A model generated the notes under the pieces. The model had not been told where the DNA came from. It saw only the letters and a program-made list of their open reading frames with translations, and searched no databases. The position numbers were made by a program, and so were the translations under genes. From Paracraurococcus ruber (GTDB lineage Bacteria; Pseudomonadota; Alphaproteobacteria; Acetobacterales; Acetobacteraceae), in assembly GCF_004353985.1 (NCBI RefSeq), contig NZ_SMOA01000033.1:1-41864 (forward strand): a stretch of 41,864 nt of DNA, given 5' to 3'. Positions 15,337-26,272 of this stretch are shown one piece after another. The stretch's first letter is position 1. Each line of letters opens with the position of its first letter.

Positions 15337-16754
15337 CCCAGCAGCGCCGCGGCCGCCGACTGCGCCGCCGCCAGCATCGGCGCCGGCCAGAGGGCGAAGA
15401 GGGCGGTAAAGAGCCCGGTGCCCGCCATCACTACCGCCAGGCTAGTGGGGGCGCGGTCCAGGCTGCCGGCCGGCGCATCGAAATACATCACCTTCACGAT
15501 GCGCAGGTAGTAGTAGGCGGAGACGACGCTGGTCAGCACGCCGACCACGGCCAGCGTCCAGAAGCCCGCCTGCACCGCGGCGAGGAAGACATAGAGCTTG
15601 CCGAAGAAGCCCGCGAGCGGCGGGATGCCGGCCATGCTGAACATGAAGATCGCCATCCAGAGCGCCATGCCTGGATCGGTGCGGCCGAGTCCGGCCAGGT
15701 CCTCGACCCCCTCCACCGCCCGACCCTGCCGGCGCATCGCCACCAGCACGGCGAAGGTGCCGAGGTTCATGAACACATAGATCGCCATGTACACGAGCAG
15801 GCCGCGCAGCCCGATATCGGTGCCGACCGCGAGGCCCATCAGCGCATAGCCGACATGGCCGATGGAGGAATAGGCCATCAGCCGCTTCAGGTTGCGCTGG
15901 CCGATGGCGGCGAAGCTGCCGAGGGTCATCGACCCGAGCGAGATCAGGGTGATCACCTGGCTCCACTGCCCGACCAGGTCGCCGAAGGGGCCGAGCAGGA
16001 CGCGCGCCAGCAGCGCGATGGCCGCCACCTTCGGCGCCGAGGCGAAGAAGGCGGTGACGGGCGTCGGCGCGCCTTCGTAGACATCCGGCGTCCACATGTG
16101 GAAGGGCACCGCCGAGACCTTGAAGGCCAGCCCGACGATGACGAAGACCACGCCGACGATGACGCCGGGCGACACGCCCTCGGCGGCCGAGAAGGCCTCC
16201 CCCAGCCGGTCGAAATTCGTGGTGCCGGCGAAGCCATAGACCAGGGAGCTGCCATAGAGCAGCAGGCCGGAGGCCAGGGCGCCGAGGACGAAATACTTGA
16301 GCCCCGCTTCCGCCGAACGGCCGCTGTCGCGGTTGAAGGCGGCGATGACGTAGAGCGGCAGCGACAGCAGCTCCAGCCCCAGATAGAGCGCGAGCAGGTC
16401 GTTGGCCGAGATCATCACCAGCATGCCGAGCGTGGCCAGCAGCATGAGGATGGGGAATTCGAACCGCGCCAGCCCTTCCTTCTCGTTGAAGTCGAGGCTG
16501 AGCAGGATGCCGACCGCGGCCGCGCCGAGCGCCAGCACCTTCATGAAGCCGCTGAAGGCATCCGCGACATAATGGCCATTCAGCGCCGTGCCCTCGGTCT
16601 GGCCGAGGACCAGCACGGCGGTCAGCAGCAGCGCGCCGATGCAGGCCATGGAGACGGGGAAGAAGGTGTCCTGCTTCGGGATGACGCCGGCCACCAGGAT
16701 GACCAGGGCGGAAACGGCCAGCACCAGCTCCGGCAGGGCGAGGGTCCAGGTCAT
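15333..16754 (-). CDS. nuoN: NADH-quinone oxidoreductase subunit N
   Basis: This 473-residue antiporter-like proton channel of complex I has 14 or so membrane helices. The helix-5 glutamate sits in LGLELLSLPLYV. The helix-7 and helix-8 region reads FKVSAVPFHMWTPDVYEGAP, including the buried lysine and the conserved HxWxPD motif. It is the last nuo gene, 2 bp downstream of nuoM, and overlaps birA by 4 bp. It conducts protons in the membrane arm next to NuoM, NuoA, NuoJ and NuoK. Confidence 0.97.
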   Translation of the reverse strand: MTWTLALPELVLAVSALVILVAGVIPKQDTFFPVSMACIGALLLTAVLVLGQTEGTALNGHYVADAFSGFMKVLALGAAAVGILLSLDFNEKEGLARFEFPILMLLATLGMLVMISANDLLALYLGLELLSLPLYVIAAFNRDSGRSAEAGLKYFVLGALASGLLLYGSSLVYGFAGTTNFDRLGEAFSAAEGVSPGVIVGVVFVIVGLAFKVSAVPFHMWTPDVYEGAPTPVTAFFASAPKVAAIALLARVLLGPFGDLVGQWSQVITLISLGSMTLGSFAAIGQRNLKRLMAYSSIGHVGYALMGLAVGTDIGLRGLLVYMAIYVFMNLGTFAVLVAMRRQGRAVEGVEDLAGLGRTDPGMALWMAIFMFSMAGIPPLAGFFGKLYVFLAAVQAGFWTLAVVGVLTSVVSAYYYLRIVKVMYFDAPAGSLDRAPTSLAVVMAGTGLFTALFALWPAPMLAAAQSAAAALLG

Positions 16755-16756
16755 GG

Positions 16757-18271
16757 TCAGTTGATCCCGGCCAGGCGGGCGGCGCCGAGCGCCGCCTCGT
16801 GCCGCGCCACCAGGTTGGCGACGGAGGCTTCGAAGAAGGAGAGGAAGGACTGCGGGTAGACGCCCATCCAGAGAGTCAGCAGCACCAGCGGCGCGAAGAC
16901 CGCGTATTCCCGCGGGCTGAGGTCCAGCAGGCGCTTCAGGTCGTCCCGCGTCACCTTGCCGAAGCCGACCCGCTTGTAGAGGTAGAGCATGTAGGCCGCG
17001 CCGAGCACCATGCCGAGCGCCGCGCCGAAGGCGACGAAGGCATTGACCTTCCAGGCGCCGATGATGACCAGGAACTCGCCGACGAAATTCGCCAGGCCCG
17101 GCAGCCCGACCGAGGCCATGGTGAAGAATAGGAACACCAGGCCGTAGGACGGCATGATGCTGGCCATGCCGCCGTAGCGCGCGATCTCACGGCTATGGAC
17201 GCGGTCGTACAGCACGCCGACGCAGAGGAAGAGCGCGCCGGAGACGACGCCATGCGCCAGCATGGTGAAGAGCGCGCCCGACAGGCCCTGGTGGTTCAGC
17301 GAGAAGATGCCGATCGTCACGATGCCCATATGGGCGACCGAGCTGTAGGCGATCAGCTTCTTCATGTCCTCCTGCGCCAGGGCGACGAGGGAGGTGTAGA
17401 CCACCGCGACGACCGACAGCACGAAGATCAGCGGCGCGAAATCGGCCGAGGCTTCGGGCAGCAGCGGGAGGGTGAAGCGCAGGAAGCCATAGGCGCCCAT
17501 CTTCAGCAGCACGCCGGCCAGGATGACCGAGCCCGCCGTCGGCGCTTCCACATGCGCATCCGGCAGCCAGGTATGCACCGGCCACATCGGCACCTTCACC
17601 GCGAAGGACGCCAGGAAGGCGAAGAAGATCCAGGTCTGCGCGGCGCGCGGCACCGCCTGCTCGAACAGTTCCGGGATGTCGGTGGTGCCGGCATTGTACC
17701 ACAGGTACAGGATGGCCAGCAGCATCAGCACGCTGCCCAGCAGCGTGTAGAGGAAGAACTTGAAGGCGGCATAGACCCGCCGCGCCCCGCCCCACACCCC
17801 GATGATCAGGAACATCGGGATCAGCACCGCCTCGAAGAAGACGTAGAAGACGATGAAGTCGAGGGCGCAGAACATGCCCACCATCATCGTCTCCAGCACC
17901 AGGAAGGCGATCATGTATTCCCGCACGCGGGTCTCGATCGCCTCCCAGGACGCCAGGATGCAGATGGGCGTCAGGGCGGTGGAGAGCAGGACGAAGAGGA
18001 CGGAGATGCCGTCCACGCCCATGTGGTAGCCGACGCCGAATTCCGGCAGCCAGGCCAGCTTCTCCTCGAACTGGAAGCCGGCCGAGGAGGCGTCGAAGCG
18101 CACCCAGAGGATCAGGCTGAGCAGGAAGACGATCAGGCTGGTCCAGAGCGCGGTCCAGCGGGCGTTGCGGGCGACGACCGCCTCCTCCCCCCGCACCGAC
18201 AGGATGATGGCCGCGCCCGCAAGCGGCAGGAAGGTGAGGAGCGAGAGAAGCGGGAAACCGGCGGCGTTCAT
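16757..18271 (-). CDS. nuoM: NADH-quinone oxidoreductase subunit M
   Basis: This 504-residue antiporter-like membrane-arm subunit has the essential helix-5 glutamate in FFEAVLIPMFLIIG. The proton-channel lysine and WPVHTWLPDAHVEAPTAGS lie in helices 7-8, as in E. coli NuoM (509 residues). The ATG at 18271 gives MNAAGFPLLSLLTFLPL, a typical N-terminus; reading further upstream in frame runs into nuoL sequence in another frame. It starts 2 bp after the nuoL stop. It pumps protons together with NuoL and NuoN. Confidence 0.97.
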   Translation of the reverse strand: MNAAGFPLLSLLTFLPLAGAAIILSVRGEEAVVARNARWTALWTSLIVFLLSLILWVRFDASSAGFQFEEKLAWLPEFGVGYHMGVDGISVLFVLLSTALTPICILASWEAIETRVREYMIAFLVLETMMVGMFCALDFIVFYVFFEAVLIPMFLIIGVWGGARRVYAAFKFFLYTLLGSVLMLLAILYLWYNAGTTDIPELFEQAVPRAAQTWIFFAFLASFAVKVPMWPVHTWLPDAHVEAPTAGSVILAGVLLKMGAYGFLRFTLPLLPEASADFAPLIFVLSVVAVVYTSLVALAQEDMKKLIAYSSVAHMGIVTIGIFSLNHQGLSGALFTMLAHGVVSGALFLCVGVLYDRVHSREIARYGGMASIMPSYGLVFLFFTMASVGLPGLANFVGEFLVIIGAWKVNAFVAFGAALGMVLGAAYMLYLYKRVGFGKVTRDDLKRLLDLSPREYAVFAPLVLLTLWMGVYPQSFLSFFEASVANLVARHEAALGAARLAGIN

Positions 18272-18273
18272 TC

Positions 18274-20262
18274 TCAGCGCCCGAGCAGGAAGAGGGAGAC
18301 GAAGGCGACGAGGCCGATGATCATGGCGAAGGCGTAGTTGGCCACCCGCCCCGTCTGGATGCGCACCGCGCCGCGCGAGGCCTGGACCGCGAGGTCCGCC
18401 GCGCCGTTCGGCATGCCGTCGATGATGCGGGCGTCGCCCACCTTCCAGAACACCGCGGCAAGGCGCCGCGCCGGCTGGACGAAGATGCGGTCGTAGAGCT
18501 CGTCGAAGTACCACTTCTTCAGCAGGAAGCCGTAGAGCCCGCCCGGGTCCTGCTCCGTCCGCTGCTCGGCGCCCTCGGCCGGCACCGGCGCCAGGGTCCG
18601 CACCGTCTCCGGCCGGGCACTGAAGCGCTGGGCGATCCGCGTCGGCAGGCCCGGCGCGAACATGTACAGCGCATAGGCCAGGGCGATGCCGGCCACGCCC
18701 ATCACGGTCGGGGCCAGCGGCACCCAGCCCGGCACCTCATGCATCGCGTGCATGATATGGTTGTGCGCGCCGTTGACGATGGCCCCGTTCCAGAAGGCCT
18801 GCTCGTGCTCGCCCACGAAGAGCGGGGCGAAGACAGCGCCGGTCAGCACCGCGCCCACCGCCAGCAGCAGCAGCGGGACGAGCATGACCAACGGGCTCTC
18901 ATGGACATGCGCCATGGTGTGGTGGTCGGCCCGCGGCGTGCCGTGGAAGGTCAGGATCAGCAGCCGCCACGAATAGAAGGCGGTCAGGAAAGCCGCGACC
19001 ATGCCCATCAGGAAGGCGTAGAAGCCCACCGCGCTGTGGCTGGCGAAGGCGGCTTCCAGGATGGCGTCCTTGGAATAGTAGCCGGCGAAGAAGGGGATGC
19101 CGGCCAGCGCCAGGTTGCCGATCCACATCACCGCATAGGTCACCGGGATCTTCTTCCAGATCCCCCCCATCCGGCGCATGTCCTGCTCGTCCGACATGGC
19201 GTGGATGACGCTGCCGGCGGAGAGGAACAGCAGCGCCTTGAAGAAGGCATGGGTGAAAAGGTGGAACATCGCCACCTGGTAGGCGCCGACGCCGGCGGCG
19301 AAGAACATGTAGCCGAGCTGCGAGCAGGTGGAATAGGCGATCACCCGCTTGATGTCGTTCTGCACGCAGCCGATCGTCGCGGCGAAGAAGGCCGTGCTGG
19401 CGCCGACCAGGGTGACGAGGGTGAGCGCCGCCGGCGCTTCCTCGAACACCGGGGACATGCGGCAGACCAGGAAGACGCCGGCGGTGACCATGGTGGCGGC
19501 ATGGATCAGCGCGGAAACCGGCGTCGGCCCTTCCATCGCATCCGGCAGCCAGGTGTGCAGGCCGAGCTGCGCCGACTTGCCGCAGGCGCCGAGGAAGAGC
19601 AGCACCGCGATCAGCTCGATGGCATTGATGCCGAGGAAGGTGTCATGCGCATGCGCCTCGACCGAGGCGAAGATCGTGGCGAATTCGATGCTGTTGAAGG
19701 TGAGGAAGGTCAGCGCGATGCCCAGCATGAAGGCGACGTCGCCGACCCGGTTGACGATGAAGGCCTTCATCGCCGCGCGGTTCGCGCTGTCCCGGTCGTA
19801 CCAGTAGCCGATCAGCAGGTAGCTCGCCAGGCCGACGCCTTCCCAGCCGAAGAAGAGCTGCGCCAGGTTGTCCGCCGTCACCAGCATCAGCATCATGAAG
19901 GTGAACAGGGACAGATAGGCGAAGAACCGCGCCGGCGTCGCGTCGTGCGACATGTAGCCGATGGAGTAGAGATGGATGAGCGTCGAGATGAAGGTGACCA
20001 TGGCCACCATCACCACGCTCAGCGTGTCGTAGCGCAGCGCCCAGGAGACCTCGAGCCCGCCGACATCCATCCAGGTGACGATCGGCACGGTGGTGGGCTG
20101 GCCGCCGAGCGCGACCTGGGCGAAGGCGGCGATGCCGCAGAGCGCGGCCAGCGCCATGCAGCCGACGCTGGACCATTGCGCGGCCCGGTCGCCGATCCAG
20201 CGGCCCAGGAAGCCGCTGAGGCAGGCCCCCAGCAGGGGAAAGAAGATGGCGCCGACGAACAT
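18274..20262 (-). CDS. nuoL: NADH-quinone oxidoreductase subunit L
   Basis: The 662-residue distal antiporter-like subunit has about 16 membrane helices and the long lateral amphipathic helix expected near the C-terminus. Visible signatures are WEGVGLASYLLIGYWY (helix-5 glutamate), KSAQLGLHTWLPDAMEGPTP (helix-7/8 lysine and HTWLPDAM), and the helix-12 region STCSQLGYMFFAAGVG. The ATG at 20262 gives MFVGAIFFPLLGAC. It begins 5 bp after nuoK and ends 2 bp before nuoM. It forms the tip of the membrane arm and one of the proton routes. Confidence 0.97.
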   Translation of the reverse strand: MFVGAIFFPLLGACLSGFLGRWIGDRAAQWSSVGCMALAALCGIAAFAQVALGGQPTTVPIVTWMDVGGLEVSWALRYDTLSVVMVAMVTFISTLIHLYSIGYMSHDATPARFFAYLSLFTFMMLMLVTADNLAQLFFGWEGVGLASYLLIGYWYDRDSANRAAMKAFIVNRVGDVAFMLGIALTFLTFNSIEFATIFASVEAHAHDTFLGINAIELIAVLLFLGACGKSAQLGLHTWLPDAMEGPTPVSALIHAATMVTAGVFLVCRMSPVFEEAPAALTLVTLVGASTAFFAATIGCVQNDIKRVIAYSTCSQLGYMFFAAGVGAYQVAMFHLFTHAFFKALLFLSAGSVIHAMSDEQDMRRMGGIWKKIPVTYAVMWIGNLALAGIPFFAGYYSKDAILEAAFASHSAVGFYAFLMGMVAAFLTAFYSWRLLILTFHGTPRADHHTMAHVHESPLVMLVPLLLLAVGAVLTGAVFAPLFVGEHEQAFWNGAIVNGAHNHIMHAMHEVPGWVPLAPTVMGVAGIALAYALYMFAPGLPTRIAQRFSARPETVRTLAPVPAEGAEQRTEQDPGGLYGFLLKKWYFDELYDRIFVQPARRLAAVFWKVGDARIIDGMPNGAADLAVQASRGAVRIQTGRVANYAFAMIIGLVAFVSLFLLGR

Positions 20263-20267
20263 GCCGC

Positions 20268-20579
20268 TCAGCCCTTCAGGGTCGAGATGCCCTCGACCTC
20301 GATGCTTCCGCGGTTGCGGAAATAGATGACGACGATGGCGAGGCCGATGGCGGCCTCGGCCGCGGCGACGGTCAGCACGAACATGGCGAAGACCTGGCCG
20401 GCCAGGTCGTCCAGGTAGGCGGAGAAGGCGACGAAGTTCAGGTTCACCGAGAGCAGGATGAGCTCCACGCTCATCAGGATGACGATGACGTTCTTCCGGT
20501 TGAGGAAGATGCCGAAGATGCCCAGCACCAGCAGGATGGCGCCGACGGTGAGGTAGTGGGCGAGGCCGATGGTCAGCAT
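20268..20579 (-). CDS. nuoK: NADH-quinone oxidoreductase subunit K
   Basis: This 103-residue, three-helix subunit (MrpC-like) carries the two buried glutamates needed for proton transfer, in [15 protein letters not shown] and [13 protein letters not shown]. Its length matches E. coli NuoK (100). The ATG shares one base with the nuoJ stop (TGATG), so translation is coupled. Confidence 0.97.
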   Translation of the reverse strand: MLTIGLAHYLTVGAILLVLGIFGIFLNRKNVIVILMSVELILLSVNLNFVAFSAYLDDLAGQVFAMFVLTVAAAEAAIGLAIVVIYFRNRGSIEVEGISTLKG

Positions 20580-21265
20580 CAGTGGTGCCCCCCGTGGCCG
20601 GCGTCATGCGTGACCCTGGGCGGCTCGGCCGCCGGCTCCGGCGGGCGGCGGATGCCGAGTTCCTTCACCCCGGCGCCGACCGGCACCTTCTCCAGGCTGA
20701 TGGAGTTGGCCCGGGCCACCTGGTCGGCGATGCTCTGCCGGCGGGTGCCCGGCCGGTCGCGATGGGTCAGCACGATGGCGCCGATCATGGCGACCAGCAG
20801 CACCATGCCCGCCGCCTGGAACAGGTAGACATAGTCCGTGTAGAGGATGCGGCCCAGCGCCTCGGCATTCGTCACGCCGGCGCCCGGATTGGGCGAGAGC
20901 CGCAGGTCGTCGGCGCTGTCGGCGAAGCTCCAGCTGCCCAGCACGAAGGCGAGCTCGAGGAACAGGATGCCGCCGATGACCGCGCCGAAGGGCGCGTAGC
21001 GCTGGAAGCCTTCCCGCAGCTGCGCGAAGTCGATGTCCAGCATCATGACGACGAACAGGAACAGCACCGCGACGGCGCCGACATAGACGATGACCAGGAT
21101 CATCGCCAGGAACTCCGCCCCCGCGATCAGGAACAGCGCCGCGGCGTTGAAGAAGGCGAGGATGAGGAACAGCACGCTGTGGACGGGGTTGCGCGCCGTC
21201 ACCACCATGACCGCGGAGGCGATCAGGATGGCGGCGAAGAGATAGAAGGCGAGCGCGGCGATCAT
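20579..21265 (-). CDS. nuoJ: NADH-quinone oxidoreductase subunit J
   Basis: The 228-residue five-helix membrane subunit contains the conserved helix-3 segment [17 protein letters not shown], where mechanistic pi-bulge movement occurs in complex I. The last 40 or so residues form a soluble tail ending in a histidine-rich AGHGGHH. ATG 21265 has AGGAGG about 6 bp upstream and gives [13 protein letters not shown]; an 18-residue in-frame extension has no support. A 117-bp gap with a hairpin separates it from nuoI, the largest gap inside the nuo genes. Confidence 0.96.
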   Translation of the reverse strand: MIAALAFYLFAAILIASAVMVVTARNPVHSVLFLILAFFNAAALFLIAGAEFLAMILVIVYVGAVAVLFLFVVMMLDIDFAQLREGFQRYAPFGAVIGGILFLELAFVLGSWSFADSADDLRLSPNPGAGVTNAEALGRILYTDYVYLFQAAGMVLLVAMIGAIVLTHRDRPGTRRQSIADQVARANSISLEKVPVGAGVKELGIRRPPEPAAEPPRVTHDAGHGGHH

Positions 21266-21350
21266 CGCGTGCCTCCTGGCCGGTGCTGGATCATGGCGTC
21301 GTCCGGTTGGCGCCCCCAAGGGGCATGCAGCGGGGCGTGAGACTGGAACC

Positions 21351-21371
21351 GGGCCGCCTTGGGGGCGGCCC
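21351..21371 (-). other. Stem-loop in the nuoI-nuoJ gap
   Basis: GGGCCGCC (21351-21358) and GGCGGCCC (21364-21371) form an 8-bp stem with a 5-nt loop directly after the nuoI stop. No T-tract follows, so it may be an mRNA-stability or attenuation element within the operon rather than a strong terminator. Confidence 0.45.
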
Positions 21372-21382
21372 GGGAAGGTCGA

Positions 21383-21871
21383 TCAGCGGTAGGGGGCGTC
21401 GAGCTCGAGCCGCTTGGCGAGTTCCGGTTCCCACCGGTCGCCATTCGCCAGCAGCCTGTCCTTGTCGTAGAGCAGCTCCTCGCGCGTCTCGGTGCTGAAC
21501 TCGAAATTCGGCCCCTCCACGATCGCGTCCACCGGGCAGGCTTCCTCGCACATGCCGCAATAGATGCACTTCACCATGTCGATGTCGTAGCGCGTGGTGC
21601 GGCGGCTGCCGTCCTCGCGCGGCTCGGCCTCGATGGTGATGGCCTGGGCGGGGCAGATCGCCTCGCACAGCTTGCAGGCGATGCAGCGTTCCTCGCCGTT
21701 CGGGTAGCGGCGCAGCGCGTGCTCACCCTTGAAGCGCGGGCCGATGGGCCCCTTCTCGTAGGGGTAGTTGATCGTGACCTTGGGCTTGAAGAAGTACTTC
21801 AGGGTCAGCGCCATGCCCGCCACCAGTTCGGAAAGCAGCAGGCTGCGCGCGGCGCGGTCGAGGGTGGGCAT
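21383..21871 (-). CDS. nuoI: NADH-quinone oxidoreductase subunit I
   Basis: This 162-residue peripheral-arm subunit carries clusters N6a and N6b. Two ferredoxin motifs are complete: C63, C66, C69 and C73 in [12 protein letters not shown], and C102, C105, C108 and C112 in [12 protein letters not shown]. The N-terminal helix [19 protein letters not shown] anchors it to the membrane arm. The length equals the alphaproteobacterial and mitochondrial TYKY form. It starts 12 bp after nuoH. Confidence 0.98.
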   Translation of the reverse strand: MPTLDRAARSLLLSELVAGMALTLKYFFKPKVTINYPYEKGPIGPRFKGEHALRRYPNGEERCIACKLCEAICPAQAITIEAEPREDGSRRTTRYDIDMVKCIYCGMCEEACPVDAIVEGPNFEFSTETREELLYDKDRLLANGDRWEPELAKRLELDAPYR

Positions 21872-21883
21872 CGTGCGTCGTCC

Positions 21884-22894
21884 TTACGCCGGCAGCCAGC
21901 CGGCCAGCTTGAGCACCGCCGCCGTGATCACCAGCCAGAGCAGGCTGAAGGGCAGGAAGACCTTCCAGCCCAGGCGCATCAGCTGGTCGTAGCGGTAGCG
22001 CGGGAAGGTCGCGCGGACCCAGATGAAGGTGAAGAGGCAGAGGCAGATCTTCAGGATGAACCAGATCGGCCCGGGCACCCAGTTGAAGGGCGCGATGTCC
22101 ATCGGCGGCAGCCATCCGCCCAGGAACAGGATGGTGGTCAGCGCCGACATCAGGATCATGTTGGCGTATTCGCCGAGGAAGAACAGCGCGAAGCTCATCG
22201 AGCTGTATTCGACGAAGAAGCCGGCCACCAGCTCGCTCTCGCCCTCCGGCAGGTCGAAAGGCGCCCGGTTCGTCTCCGCCAGCGTGCTGATGAAGAAGAT
22301 GACGAACATAGGGAAGAGCGGGATGAAGAACCACACCGTCTCCTGCGCCTTGACGATGGCCGTCAGGTTCAGCGACCCCACGCACATCAGCACGGTCACG
22401 ATGACGAAGCCCATCGAGACCTCGTAGCTGACCATCTGCGCGGCGGAGCGCAGGGCGCCGAGGAAGGCGTATTTCGAGTTGCTGGCCCAGCCCGCGATGA
22501 TGATGCCGTAGACGCCGAGCGAGGAGATGGCAAACAGGTAGAGGATGCCGACATTGATGTCGGCGATCGCCCAGCCTTCGTTCACCGGGATGACCGCCCA
22601 GGCCAGCATCGCCAGCATGAAGGTCAGCATCGGCGCGAAGAGGAAGAGATACCGGTTCGCGCCCGAGGGCACGATGGTCTCCTTCATCAGCATCTTCAGC
22701 GCATCGGCGAAGGGCTGCAGCAGGCCGAAGGGCCCGACCACGTTCGGCCCCCGCCGCATCTGCATGGCGGCCAGCACCTTGCGCTCGGCCAGCGTCAGAT
22801 AGGCGACGCCGATCAGCACCGGCACCAGCAGCGCCAGGGTCTGCGCCAGCGTGATGGCCAGGATGCCGATGGGGGTGGAGAGGAAGCCGTCCAT
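21884..22894 (-). CDS. nuoH: NADH-quinone oxidoreductase subunit H
   Basis: This 336-residue membrane subunit with eight helices forms much of the quinone-binding chamber. Signatures include [19 protein letters not shown] in the first cytoplasmic loop, and [19 protein letters not shown] with the acidic cluster of the E-channel. ATG 22894 yields [14 protein letters not shown]; the in-frame extension upstream overlaps nuoG and is rejected. The gene starts 5 bp after the nuoG stop. Confidence 0.97.
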   Translation of the reverse strand: MDGFLSTPIGILAITLAQTLALLVPVLIGVAYLTLAERKVLAAMQMRRGPNVVGPFGLLQPFADALKMLMKETIVPSGANRYLFLFAPMLTFMLAMLAWAVIPVNEGWAIADINVGILYLFAISSLGVYGIIIAGWASNSKYAFLGALRSAAQMVSYEVSMGFVIVTVLMCVGSLNLTAIVKAQETVWFFIPLFPMFVIFFISTLAETNRAPFDLPEGESELVAGFFVEYSSMSFALFFLGEYANMILMSALTTILFLGGWLPPMDIAPFNWVPGPIWFILKICLCLFTFIWVRATFPRYRYDQLMRLGWKVFLPFSLLWLVITAAVLKLAGWLPA

Positions 22895-22899
22895 CTCAG

Positions 22900-24948
22900 C
22901 TACTCCGCCGCCAGCTGCTTCTGCGGGCTGCGCAGATAGACCTCGGCGCATTCCGCCATGGTGGCGGAGGCGCGGCTGACCGGGTCCGCCTGCCAGTAAT
23001 TCGCCAGCGGCAGCACGAAAGCCGCATCCGAGACCGCGCCGGCATCGCCCGCCGGGCCGGCCTGGTCGGCGCAGCCATGCGGGACGAATTCCGGCCCGGC
23101 GAAGACCGGGTTCGCCGCCTCCAGCCGCGCCCGCACCGCATCCAGCGAGTCATAGGGCAGCCGCTTGCCCAGCGCCTCGGACGCCGCGCGGAGGATCTTC
23201 CAGTCTTCCCGCGCCTCGCCCGGCGGATGGACCGCGAGGCGGCCGCGCTGCACCCGCCCCTCGGTGTTCACCCAGGTGGCGTCCTTCTCGGTATAGGCCG
23301 CGCCGGGCAGGATGACATCGGCCCGCGCCGCCGCCTGCTCGCCATGATGGCCCTGGTAGATGACGAAGGCGCCCTGCGGGATCGCCGCCGGATCCACCTC
23401 CGCCCCCAGCAGCCACAGCGCCTGGATCTGCGGCGCGATGGCGGCACCGCCTTGCGGCGGCAGGAAGCCGAGATCGAGCGCGGCCACCTGGCCACCGAAA
23501 TGATGCAGGACATTGAAGCCGTGCCAGTCGGCCTGCAGCATGTTGCAGCGCGCCGCAACCTGCCAGGCGGCCGCCAGCACCGCCGCGCCGTCCGGCCGGG
23601 CCAGGGCGCCGCGGCCCAGGACCAGCATCGGCCGCTTGGCGCTGCGCAGCACCTCGTTGAAGGCGTGGCTGCCTTCGGCCAGGGCGCGCAGGGTCGCGCC
23701 CCCCTCCCCCAGCCACTCATGCCGGTAGGTCAGGTCGAGCCCCTGCGGCCCGACCAGGCCGATGGGGAAGTTGCCGGCCGCGGCCCGCTTGCGGATGCGC
23801 GCATTGATCACCGGCGATTCGCGCCGGACATCGCTGCCGATGATCAGCAGCGCATCCGCCTCCTCGATCCCGGCGATGCCGGTATTGAAGGTGTAGAAGT
23901 CGCGGCGGGTCGCATCCAGCGCCGCGCCATCGGTGCGGCAGTCCAGGTTGCGGCTGCCCAGCGCGGCCATCAGGTCCTTCAGGGCCAGGATCGCCTCGGC
24001 ATCCGCCAGCTCGCCCGCGACGGCGCCGATGCGGTCGCCGGGCAGGCCCTTCAGCCGGGCGGCGATGGCGCCGAAGGCCTCCGCCCAGGTGGCCGGGCGC
24101 AGCCTGCCATCCTGCCGCAGCCAGGGACGGTCGAGGCGGCGGCGCTTCAGCCCGTCGAAGGCGAAGCGGCCGCGATCGGCCATCCATTCCTCGTTCACGT
24201 CGTCATTGGTGCGCGGCAGGATGCGCAGCACCTCGCCGGCGCGGGCATCGACGCGGATATTCGTGCCGGTCGCGTCCAGCACGTCCACGCTGTCGGTCTT
24301 GCGCAGCTCCCACGGGCGGGAGACGAAGGCATAGGGCCGCGAGGTCAGCGCGCCGACCGGGCAGATGTCGATCAGGTTGCCCGACAGCTCCGTCGTCAGC
24401 GCCTTCTCGACATAGGTGCCGATCTCCATGCCCTCGCCGCGGTTGGTCGCGCCGAGTTCCGGCACGCCGGCAACCTCGGTGGCGAAGCGCACGCAGCGGG
24501 TGCACTGGATGCAGCGGGTCATGATCGTCTTGATCAGGGGACCCATATACTTGTCCTTGACCGACCGCTTCTCCTCGAGATAGCGGCTGTGGTCGAGGCC
24601 GTAGGAGACCGCCTGGTCCTGCAGGTCGCACTCGCCGCCCTGGTCGCAGATCGGGCAGTCCAGCGGGTGGTTGATCAACAGGAATTCCATCACGCCGCGG
24701 CGGCCCTTGCGGACCATCTCGCTGTCCGTGAAGACCTTCATGCCGTCGGCGACCGGATAGGCGCAGGACGCGATCGGCTTCGGCGCCTTCTCGACCTCCA
24801 CCAGGCACATGCGGCAATTGCCGGCGACCGACAGGCGTTCGTGGTAGCAGAAGCGCGGGATCTCCTTGCCCGCCGCCTCGCAGGCCTGCAGGACGGAGAC
24901 GCCATTCGGCACCTCCACCTCGATCCCGTCCACCGTGACCTTCGCCAT
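22900..24948 (-). CDS. nuoG: NADH-quinone oxidoreductase subunit G
   Basis: The 682-residue peripheral-arm subunit binds three clusters. The [2Fe-2S] N1b ligands are C34, C45, C48 and C62. The N5 motif H94, C98, C101, C107 lies in [14 protein letters not shown]. The N4 ligands are C146, C149, C152 and C196. A molybdopterin-oxidoreductase-like domain without cofactor makes up the rest. The length (about 690) and the absence of an N7 cysteine set match the alphaproteobacterial/mitochondrial form rather than the 900-residue E. coli one. It starts 6 bp after nuoF. Confidence 0.98.
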   Translation of the reverse strand: MAKVTVDGIEVEVPNGVSVLQACEAAGKEIPRFCYHERLSVAGNCRMCLVEVEKAPKPIASCAYPVADGMKVFTDSEMVRKGRRGVMEFLLINHPLDCPICDQGGECDLQDQAVSYGLDHSRYLEEKRSVKDKYMGPLIKTIMTRCIQCTRCVRFATEVAGVPELGATNRGEGMEIGTYVEKALTTELSGNLIDICPVGALTSRPYAFVSRPWELRKTDSVDVLDATGTNIRVDARAGEVLRILPRTNDDVNEEWMADRGRFAFDGLKRRRLDRPWLRQDGRLRPATWAEAFGAIAARLKGLPGDRIGAVAGELADAEAILALKDLMAALGSRNLDCRTDGAALDATRRDFYTFNTGIAGIEEADALLIIGSDVRRESPVINARIRKRAAAGNFPIGLVGPQGLDLTYRHEWLGEGGATLRALAEGSHAFNEVLRSAKRPMLVLGRGALARPDGAAVLAAAWQVAARCNMLQADWHGFNVLHHFGGQVAALDLGFLPPQGGAAIAPQIQALWLLGAEVDPAAIPQGAFVIYQGHHGEQAAARADVILPGAAYTEKDATWVNTEGRVQRGRLAVHPPGEAREDWKILRAASEALGKRLPYDSLDAVRARLEAANPVFAGPEFVPHGCADQAGPAGDAGAVSDAAFVLPLANYWQADPVSRASATMAECAEVYLRSPQKQLAAE

Positions 24949-24954
24949 CGCGGC

Positions 24955-26268
24955 CTACTCCGCCGCCATGGGCAGCGTGGGCTGCGGCGAGCCCTTGCGT
25001 GCCTTGTAGGCGGCAATGCGTTCTTCCATCATCGGCCGGAAATGCCGGATCAGCCCCTGCACCGGCCAGACACCGCCATCGGCCAGGGCGCAGATCGTGT
25101 GCCCCTCGATCTGCCGCGTCACCTGTTCCAGCACGTCGATCTCCGCCGTCTCGGCGCGGCCCTCGACCATGCGGTCCATCATACGCTTCACCCAGCCCAT
25201 GCCCTCGCGGCAGGGCGTACACTGGCCGCAGCTCTCATGCTTGTAGAAGGCGGACAGCCGGGCGATCGCCTTGATCAGGTCCGTGGACTTGTCCATGACG
25301 ATGACGCCAGCGGTGCCGAGGCCGCTGCGATGCTCCCGCAGCGCGTCGAAATCCATCAGCACGTCGTCGCAGATATGCTTCGGCAGCATCGGCGTGGAGC
25401 TGCCGCCGGGGATTACCGCCAGAAGGTTGTCCCAGCCGCCGCGCACGCCGCCGGCATGCTTCTCGATCAGCTCGCGCAGCGGGATCGACATCTCCTCCTC
25501 CACATTGCAGGGCTTGTTCACATGGCCCTGGATGCAGAAGATCTTGGTGCCGCTGTTCTTCGGCCGGCCGAAGCCGGCGAACCAGGCGGCGCCGCGGCGG
25601 AGGATGGTCGGGACCACCGCGATGGTCTCGACATTGTTCACCGTGGTGGGGCAGCCATACAGCCCGACCGCCGCCGGGAAGGGCGGCTTCAGCCGCGGCA
25701 TGCCCTTCTTGCCCTCCAGCGATTCGATGAGGGCCGTCTCCTCGCCGCAGATATAGGCGCCGGCGCCGCGATGGACGTAGAGGTCGAAGTCCCAGCCGGC
25801 GCCGCAGGCATCCTTGCCCAGGAGCCCGGCCTTATAGGCCTCGTCGATCGCCGCCTGCAGCACCAGGTGCTCGTTGTAGTACTCGCCGCGGACATAGATG
25901 TAGCCGGCATGCGCGCCCATCGCCACGCCGGCGATCAGGCAGCCCTCCACCAGCGTGTGCGGGTCATGCCGCAGGATGTCGCGGTCCTTGCAGGTGCCAG
26001 GCTCGGATTCGTCCGAGTTGACGACGAGGTAGTGCGGCCGCCCGTCGCTCTGCTTCGGCATGAAGGACCACTTCAGGCCGGTCGGGAAACCGGCGCCGCC
26101 GCGGCCGCGGAGGCCGCTGTTCTTGACCTCCTCGATGATCCAGTCGCGGCCCTTCCCGATCAGGCCCTTGGTGTCGTCCCATTGGCCGCGGCGGCGGGCG
26201 GCGTCGAGCCGCCAGTCCTGCTGGCCGTAGAGATTGGTGAAGATGCGATCCTTGTCGCTCAGCGCCAT
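24955..26268 (-). CDS. nuoF: NADH-quinone oxidoreductase subunit F
   Basis: This 437-residue subunit oxidises NADH, with FMN and cluster N3. The glycine-rich nucleotide/FMN segment [16 protein letters not shown] lies near residues 54-70, and the acidic FMN-binding loop is near [14 protein letters not shown]. The [4Fe-4S] ligands are C347, C350, C353 (SCGQCTPC) and C393. It starts 4 bp after nuoE and precedes nuoG by 6 bp. Together with NuoE and NuoG it forms the NADH dehydrogenase module. Confidence 0.98.
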   Translation of the reverse strand: MALSDKDRIFTNLYGQQDWRLDAARRRGQWDDTKGLIGKGRDWIIEEVKNSGLRGRGGAGFPTGLKWSFMPKQSDGRPHYLVVNSDESEPGTCKDRDILRHDPHTLVEGCLIAGVAMGAHAGYIYVRGEYYNEHLVLQAAIDEAYKAGLLGKDACGAGWDFDLYVHRGAGAYICGEETALIESLEGKKGMPRLKPPFPAAVGLYGCPTTVNNVETIAVVPTILRRGAAWFAGFGRPKNSGTKIFCIQGHVNKPCNVEEEMSIPLRELIEKHAGGVRGGWDNLLAVIPGGSSTPMLPKHICDDVLMDFDALREHRSGLGTAGVIVMDKSTDLIKAIARLSAFYKHESCGQCTPCREGMGWVKRMMDRMVEGRAETAEIDVLEQVTRQIEGHTICALADGGVWPVQGLIRHFRPMMEERIAAYKARKGSPQPTLPMAAE

Positions 26269-26272
26269 GGTG

